This document shows, piece after piece, positions 58,833-64,000 of a stretch of 64,000 bases of DNA; the first letter of the stretch is position 1; every line of letters begins with the position of its first letter. The notes under the pieces are model-generated. The model saw only the letters and a program-made list of their open reading frames with translations. It did not search any database and was not told the origin of the DNA. The stretch is taken from contig CM055095.1 of NCBI GenBank assembly GCA_029204225.1, positions 12,920,530 through 12,984,529 on the forward strand. Direction: 5' to 3'. Position numbers and translations under genes: made by a program. Origin of the DNA: Diphasiastrum complanatum (Eukaryota; Streptophyta; Lycopodiopsida; Lycopodiales; Lycopodiaceae).

Positions 58833-59299
58833 AATAACTCACCAAAGGTTACTTTGACCCAAAAGGTCGAGAGTTGTGTAACCATGGTTTATTTATCTCC
58901 ATTAGGCCTACTAAACTTAGAGTTAGCTAAGTTAGTATGTTCTTAACTTAGTAAAGACTCGTGGGGCCACTAGGCCTAATTGTGACTATATGTACCCCAA
59001 CTTGACTTTTGGAGATACCTTATTCTTTTTATGTAACTTATAGAAGTTAGATAGTCATGAAGTTGGATAGTCATAGAAGTTGGATAGTCATGAAGGGAGA
59101 AGTTAGATAGTTATTTTGGAAGACTATGTATATGTGGGCATCTCCTTTGTATTAAACAATTGTTAGCATCATTACTATTCTCCTTGGCTGTCCACAAGTT
59201 TCTACAAGAGGGTTACCAGCCATCTCTCTCTTTCTTTTCAGAATGCTTTGTGTGATTAAATAGTTAAGATCCTGGATCCTTAGGCTTCTATTTCCTATA
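58833..59299 (+). repeat. 3' LTR of copia E
   Basis: Clear match to the 5' LTR from about 58848 (ggttactttgacccaaaagg) to its end TTCCTATA at 59299. It has one extra copy of a short agaagttggatagtcat repeat. The polypurine tract before it is not obvious. Confidence 0.8.
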
Positions 59300-60880
59300 G
59301 AATTTTCTTGCTTTAGGTTATTAGACATTAATTCCATTTGGAGATTGTAAAATTACAAATTACATTCTTCATGATAAGTGAAATCTTTCAACCAACATAA
59401 GTAGGAATTACAATCCACAACATTCATACATTTAACAGTTTCTAGAGCAGAAAGCGTATACGAAGAAGAAATATCAATATTTCCATTCAATTCTATGAGT
59501 GAGCCGTATGCAAGAACGACAAACTGTGTGTTACATAGTTTTTCTTCATAGACTCGTTCCTCTCATAGAACCACTCATTTCCAAGTATTACATCTACCCT
59601 ATCTAGATTCATAATGTGAAAGTTTAATTTATCCTTATAGGCTTGAATTTGAATCGGTAGACGTGGGACTATGCGGTCCCAACCTTGGCTTTCCGCTCTT
59701 GTTGTCAACTTCACTGTGTAACGGTGGCCACTTTGCCTTGTTTCCACCCTTAGCTTCTGCAACAAATTAGCATTAGTAAAATTATGTGTGGAACCATCAT
59801 CAAATAAAACTGTCATGCCACAACCCAACTCTATCCGAATGAGATCGTGAGGACCAAAAACAGCCGTGTTAAAATAGCAATGCTCACACACAGAAATACC
59901 AGCAAAGGAAAGATCAACACTAGATATGCTAGAGTTACCTAGTGTCTTAAAAGATGCCCCTTTAGCCTTCCGTTTCTTCGGACATTCCTTCGCGACATTA
60001 CCTGGTTCCATGCAATTAAGGCACAAATTGTCGCTTTTGGCTTTCATAAAGGTTTCCTGGTCCAAGATAGATCTTTTCTTCGATTTACCAGAACCTGAAG
60101 ACCCATCTTTTGCCTTATCTTTCGATTTCTTTGGAAAGAAAGGCTTCTTACCGTTTACGTCGGGCAAGACACCAGACTCAGGCTTGGCCACTATACGAGT
60201 ATCATCGTATATCCTGGCGAAGCGAACAACATCCTCGAGGGTAAGAGGGTGGTTCCTCCTGACCTCTAGTTGATAGTCTCTTGGCAACCCAAGAATGAAA
60301 TGCAATAAAAGAGGATCTATTCTAGTTGCAAAACGAGAATAGACCTCCTGAAATTCTTGTAAGCACTGATCCAGGGGCCAGTTCCCCATATGGATCGTTG
60401 CATATTGACGGTAAAATTCAAAATCATCAAGAATAGGAAGGAAGGGAGCCTTAAAGGCCTTACAAAAGTCCTCCCAATTCTTAGGAACTTCAGGCTTACC
60501 CCTCAAATCTTGCCACCACATGAAAGCTTTACCTCGCAGGTACATGACGGCTAGATTGATCTTGTTGTCGTCGGAAGAATCGTGCATGAAAAAGTGCGAA
60601 TTCGATCGATCGATCCACGGCAAGACCACCATTGGGGTTCTATCCTTCTTTTCCCCAACAAAAAATCTCAGGGGTGAATAAGGGTTGATGCAATAGCTGC
60701 CTTAACTGTGTCAACTCCTTCGAATCATGCTGATCCCGAGAGTGTTTTGATTGCAAATCAACAATCTGTTGCTATAGATTGTTAATTGCAAGCAACAAAG
60801 CTTCGGAATCCACGGTAGACGTAGATGTCATTACCTCATGAGCAGGAGACATAGGCTGTGTGGTAGGATTAAGATCCATA
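59300..60880 (-). pseudogene. Gypsy D gag and protease
   Basis: On the minus strand gag starts at about 60880 (MDLNPTTQPMSPAHE), has a stop after LLLAINNL and a frame change near 60640, then a 379-codon stretch (59493-60632). That stretch has the capsid part (AFMWWQDLRGKPEVPKNWED, DQCLQEFQEVYSRFATR) and a knuckle in which His is replaced (CLNCMEPGNVAKEC). The protease motif reads LFDDGSTHNF where D-S-G is usual, and ILGNEWF follows. The sequence leads through MELMSNNLKQENS into the insertion site of copia E and resumes at 49252. Confidence 0.88.
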
Positions 60881-60889
60881 TCTCAAGAG

Positions 60890-62010
60890 CAAGAGAGGTG
60901 AATTAAGAAAGAGAGAGTTGAAGAAGATCAAAAGCAACTCAAGGAAGGTAGATACAAGTCTAATCTTGCTAGCTCTTCACAATCCAAATGGTATTGTCCA
61001 TGGCTGCCATGAGGAATAAGAGTAAGCAAAGAGAAGGATGCACCACCGCCTCCACCTCTTCTTCTCATGAAATCATGCATAGGAGAGGCATGCCTCCCTC
61101 TCCATGCTTGATCTACACCTGCCATGTGGCATTACCTTGTCACCTAGGCCATATGTTAGACTCACTGCAAACCTCCAGGTGCCGGTTAACCACAAGAGAC
61201 CTAATGATTCACATTCCACCTCGCCATAGGACCTAATCCGGGTCCACCCTCGGTGCCCTGGCCTATGACCGTATCAAGCAGGATCCGACCTCCATCCTAG
61301 ATAGTGTCCCATACCACTGCCTACGCTCTCAACCATCTCCTGCCTCAAGCTAGCACTCATCCTGGCCGTGCACACGCTCTCCATCCACCTCCTCCTAGGT
61401 AGATAGAATGGATGGCAAATAAGTCCTCTTCCTCTTGTATACCTCCAAGGAGAGAGACTCCAAGCCATGTGCACACCTAGATCATGACACGTGGCAACCA
61501 TGCACGTTCACGAGTCACAAGTCAAGTCTACAGGCCCAGTCATCGTCCAGTCTCAAGTTTGGGTTTGGGACCCAAGGGAGTTGGGTCCCTAACAGGCAGA
61601 GGTAGAGGCAGGGGCAGAGGCAAGGGCAGAGGCAGAGGCAGAGGCAGAGGCAGAGGTTCAAGGACACAACCGCACATATCTGAGGAGGATTCCTTATCTT
61701 CCTACTCATCTACTACTGATAGTTAGAGAAGGAGTCCCCCTTTGACCATGATGCATCGGAGCCATAGAGTTTCGTCGGTCTATGAGTCTATTGTCATGTG
61801 TGGAATGTGGATAAGTCAACATTCTTTTGTATCGTATACACTTAGCATTGTAGTACGCAGTATGAGATTACCTTTCAAGTTTCAGTTTTAACTATTGGTA
61901 TGCAGCATGTTCAGTTAGTAAGTAGTCAATCTGTTTGCAATGCCTCTGAAAAAAAATTTATAGGGCTATATGTTGTTTTTCCCCACTCCACACATGTTTC
62001 CAAAAATATT
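60890..62010. other. Region upstream of gypsy D, no gene recognised
   Basis: No LTR partner or primer site for gypsy D could be identified. A ggcaga-type repeat lies at about 61597-61655. No convincing host gene. Confidence 0.4.
61590..61660 (+). repeat. ggcaga hexamer repeat
   Basis: About ten imperfect ggcaga/ggcagg/gggcag units in tandem. In the plus-strand open stretch 61484-61726 they encode alternating Gly-Arg residues followed by an acidic/Ser tail. No flanking domain supports a gene. Confidence 0.85.
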
Positions 62011-62019
62011 TCCAAAAAA

Positions 62020-62112
62020 CAAAAAAAGAAACGCTGCAAAATTTTTTGAACCGTTTTGAAACGCTCGTTCCGAAATGCTCCCAGAACGTTGCGTTCCGAA
62101 ACGGGACGCATC
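62020..62112. repeat. Poly-A/CGTTCCG motif block
   Basis: An A-rich stretch followed by gaaccgttttgaaacgctc, gttccgaaatgctcc and gcgttccgaaacgggacgc, in the same style as the arms of the fold-back repeat at 38000. Confidence 0.5.
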
Positions 62113-62540
62113 TTAGGTACCTATCCATCGAGATCAGAGACCGTGCACCACTTATAGTCATGTTGCAGCTCGAGCTATCCGACCTATCATGATGAGACAC
62201 GCATCTCATCCTCCTAGACAATGTCAGCGACCACCGAAGCTACCTCATGCTGCAACTTGTATCACATCCTTCTATAGTAGCAGCAGGACATGATGAGAGT
62301 GATATACTATGCTCCTATATGTCTCATCTCATTTAGTTCAGTTCATAGTATTAGATACGTTGTTTCTTTTGTTATTGTTTTGGAGACATTTCATTTGCTC
62401 CCACTTTTACCACATACTTGACATGTACATTTACTAGTCTTATATGCCTTTTGGCATGGAAAAGACATTAATGAAGCCTTCTTCTTCTTCTTCTTCGTCT
62501 TCTTTTTCTCTCTCTCTCTCTCTTCTACCACCAAAGCTTT

Positions 62541-63130
62541 CAAAAACTTCCTTGCCTGCAAGCTGAAGTTACTCAAAGCTGAGGTCCAATCATTGAGATC
62601 GAAAGTTACTCACTTACGAGAGGAAAACAGTCAATTGCGGACAGCACTTACATAATATAGTGCCAATCCTCTGCTTAATGGTGGTGCTGCAACAAAGATC
62701 CAGGAATTACAACAAGAGCTGACCCAACACAAGGAATCTACGAAATCTTGGGCATCACTCCTCAAAAACGGCAATGAAGGTAACCATATGTCCAGTTTGA
62801 TTGCTGCCACTTTATCGGAAGAAAAATTCAGAGAACAAAAATCACATAACGTTAGAGTCCATGGCATTCCCGACACCCAAAATGCGTTACAGGAAGCAAG
62901 TAATCTCTTGAACATTACTCTGTCTCATCATAGTAATGGAATAGATAAAGTTTGGCGCCCAAAGAAAGATAATGCCACGCTTGTCATTCGTTTCACATCG
63001 TTGGAAGAGCAGATCAGTACTCCATCTTAAATACAAACTCAAGGGTACCAGAATTTACTTGGATGATGACCTTACCTTTATTCGGGCGGAAGAACGTCGA
63101 AGAGCTTTCCAAGAGGCTCGTGAATAGGGC
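62541..63130 (+). pseudogene. LINE 2 ORF1-like protein with coiled coil
   Basis: Plus-strand frames read LACKLKLLKAEVQSLRSK and VTHLREENSQLRTALT (leucine-rich coiled coil), a stop at 62653, KIQELQQELTQHKEST, then HNVRVHGIPDTQNAL, DKVWRPKKDNATLVIRFTS and, after a frameshift, LKGTRIYLDDDLTFIRAEER. Coiled coil followed by an RNA-binding-like domain is the layout of LINE ORF1 proteins, which bind the element's RNA. Broken by at least two stops. Confidence 0.75.
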
Positions 63131-63204
63131 AGAGTTGCTATCTAAAGAGATGGATAGGTAAAATACATTGATGGCTCATACTAGGTAGTTGGGGGCCCGG
63201 GCAT

Positions 63205-63648
63205 GGGAGCGCCCAAGCCCCCATCCACATCACCTTCTCCATTGCATATAGGTGTTTGGAATTGTAATGGGAGACACTCATCCTCGACAGCTGGTGATCT
63301 TTTGGACTTCATTACGGATGGAGACATTCTATTTTTCACTGAGACACATGAGAGCTCCTTGAGGGGACTACCGGAGTTTTCTAGATTTAGATGGTACTTA
63401 GCATTTAGGGCAAAGACACAGGCCATGAGTAGCAGAGATTCAGGTGGGGTTGCATGTCTATATCGAGCATCTTCATAGCCAGTCCTTCAGTCATACACGC
63501 TATCTTTGGATTCGCCTCATTAGTCAAAGCCTTGGTTTGGACAAGGATACCTTTATAGCCATTTTTTTATCATGATCGGACATATCATTGCTAAGCTCTA
63601 TGGCACCATTCTATAGTCGGCAGTGAGTATAGAGGCAGAGACTCGGAG
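63205..63648 (+). pseudogene. LINE 2 endonuclease and RT fragment
   Basis: The endonuclease start HIGVWNCNGRHSSS, LLDFITDGDILFFTETHESS and DSGGVACLYRA correspond to the first motifs of the apurinic-like nuclease. After stops the sequence jumps to MIGHIIAKLYGTIL and SAVSIEAETRS, an RT N-terminal motif shared with LINE 1 at 48576. It ends at 63648 where an LTR begins. Confidence 0.8.
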
Positions 63649-64000
63649 TGTCATGCCCATGACTGGTCTCAGGTAGCGTGTCCAAGCTAAAGATTGGTAG
63701 ACCAACAACCCATAAGTTAGTTATGACTATAAGGGAATTGGGGCCCTTATGTGTATAGGGTCATAATCAATGGTTGTAGGCCTAAACTCATGGTGGTGGA
63801 TTGGTATGGGTCTATCAGTGAGTCATTGAGGAACTGGATGACGTGGCCAAGATAGGCTGCCGAGGTGTCCAGTGAGGTGTCACAGTGCACTACTAGTGGT
63901 GCATGCGCCTTGGAGGGTATAAGTATACCTATTGGGCTCTCACTAGTTGATCCTTGATTGTGAGACTAGTAGCCATATGTTGCTGGTGTGATGCCTCACT
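63649..64000 (+). repeat. LTR of the element N family (runs off the window)
   Basis: In plus orientation it starts TGTCATGCCCATGACTGG, and the following 350 bp match the reverse complement of 57562-57913 with moderate divergence, including ggtataagtatacc. It is inserted in or abuts LINE 2. Whether it is a solo LTR or a whole element cannot be seen. Confidence 0.85.

Larger units (their letters stand above)
49253..59299 (+). mobile_element. Ty1/copia element E (hosts nested element N)
   Basis: Two related LTRs (49253-49704 and about 58833-59299) flank a tRNA-iMet primer site, a gag remnant, integrase and RT remnants, all on the plus strand. The flanks share GAAT (49249-49252 and 59300-59303), a 4-bp target duplication that could be read as 5 bp depending on the end base. 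Without the insertion, gypsy D reads continuously across the site. The RT palm is deleted and gag is shortened, so the element is dead. About half of its length is the later insertion N. Confidence 0.88.

Noticed and set aside
61484..61726. Open stretch with Gly-Arg repeats, candidate RNA-binding protein
   Set aside because: The Gly-Arg text comes from a simple ggcaga repeat, the frame is short, and no conserved domain or splice context supports a gene.

Overview
This is nuclear DNA from a land plant with a large, repeat-rich genome. The evidence is two intron-containing plant genes, many Ty1/copia and Ty3/gypsy retrotransposons primed by tRNA-iMet or tRNA-Asp-like sites, plant-type LINEs and long (GA/CT)n microsatellites. 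A fern, another non-angiosperm or a big-genome seed plant would fit; the sequence alone does not settle the species. No bacterial operon, CRISPR array, tRNA or rRNA gene, or organellar insert was recognised.

Layout. 1-2372 is the 3' end of a copia element (plus strand) with a 1,106-bp 3' LTR. 4124-6788 (minus) is a complete six-exon gene for a B3 transcription factor of the ABI3/FUS3/LEC2 (seed-master-regulator) type. 7540-15964 is a Tat-like gypsy element (T1, plus) split by a nearly full-length chromodomain gypsy element (C, minus, 7812-15105). T1 is cut off in its protease by the LTR of a sibling element (T2, plus, 15965 to about 32590). T2 is itself split by an Athila/Tat-like gypsy element (A, minus, about 19641-28684) that carries an extra broken ORF after pol and a dense array of heat-shock-element-like palindromes. 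33444-34232 is a copia fragment (minus) and 35107-35920 a decayed gypsy fragment.

38937-47366 (minus) holds five coding exons of a PLAC8-family gene, one of them only 19 nt long. Its introns contain GA/CT microsatellites, a dead gypsy integrase, a fold-back repeat and a tandem duplication; the first coding exon was not found. A LINE fragment (48108-49008) follows. Then comes a three-level nest: gypsy D (minus; 49014-49252 and 59300-60880), interrupted by copia E (plus, 49253-59299), interrupted by a non-autonomous LTR element N (minus, 53142-57913). Target-site duplications and continuity of the host reading frame support each level. The window ends with a second LINE (about 62541-63648) abutted by another LTR of the N family that runs off the end.

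The two host genes are probably the only functional protein genes here. The retrotransposon ORFs all carry stops, frameshifts or lost catalytic residues and are best read as a layered record of insertions. The observations most worth following up are the palindrome array and 3' ORF of element A, the alternating sense/antisense repeats in the leader of T2, the shared LTR ends of elements C and N, and the microexon and microsatellite-flanked splice site of the PLAC8 gene.
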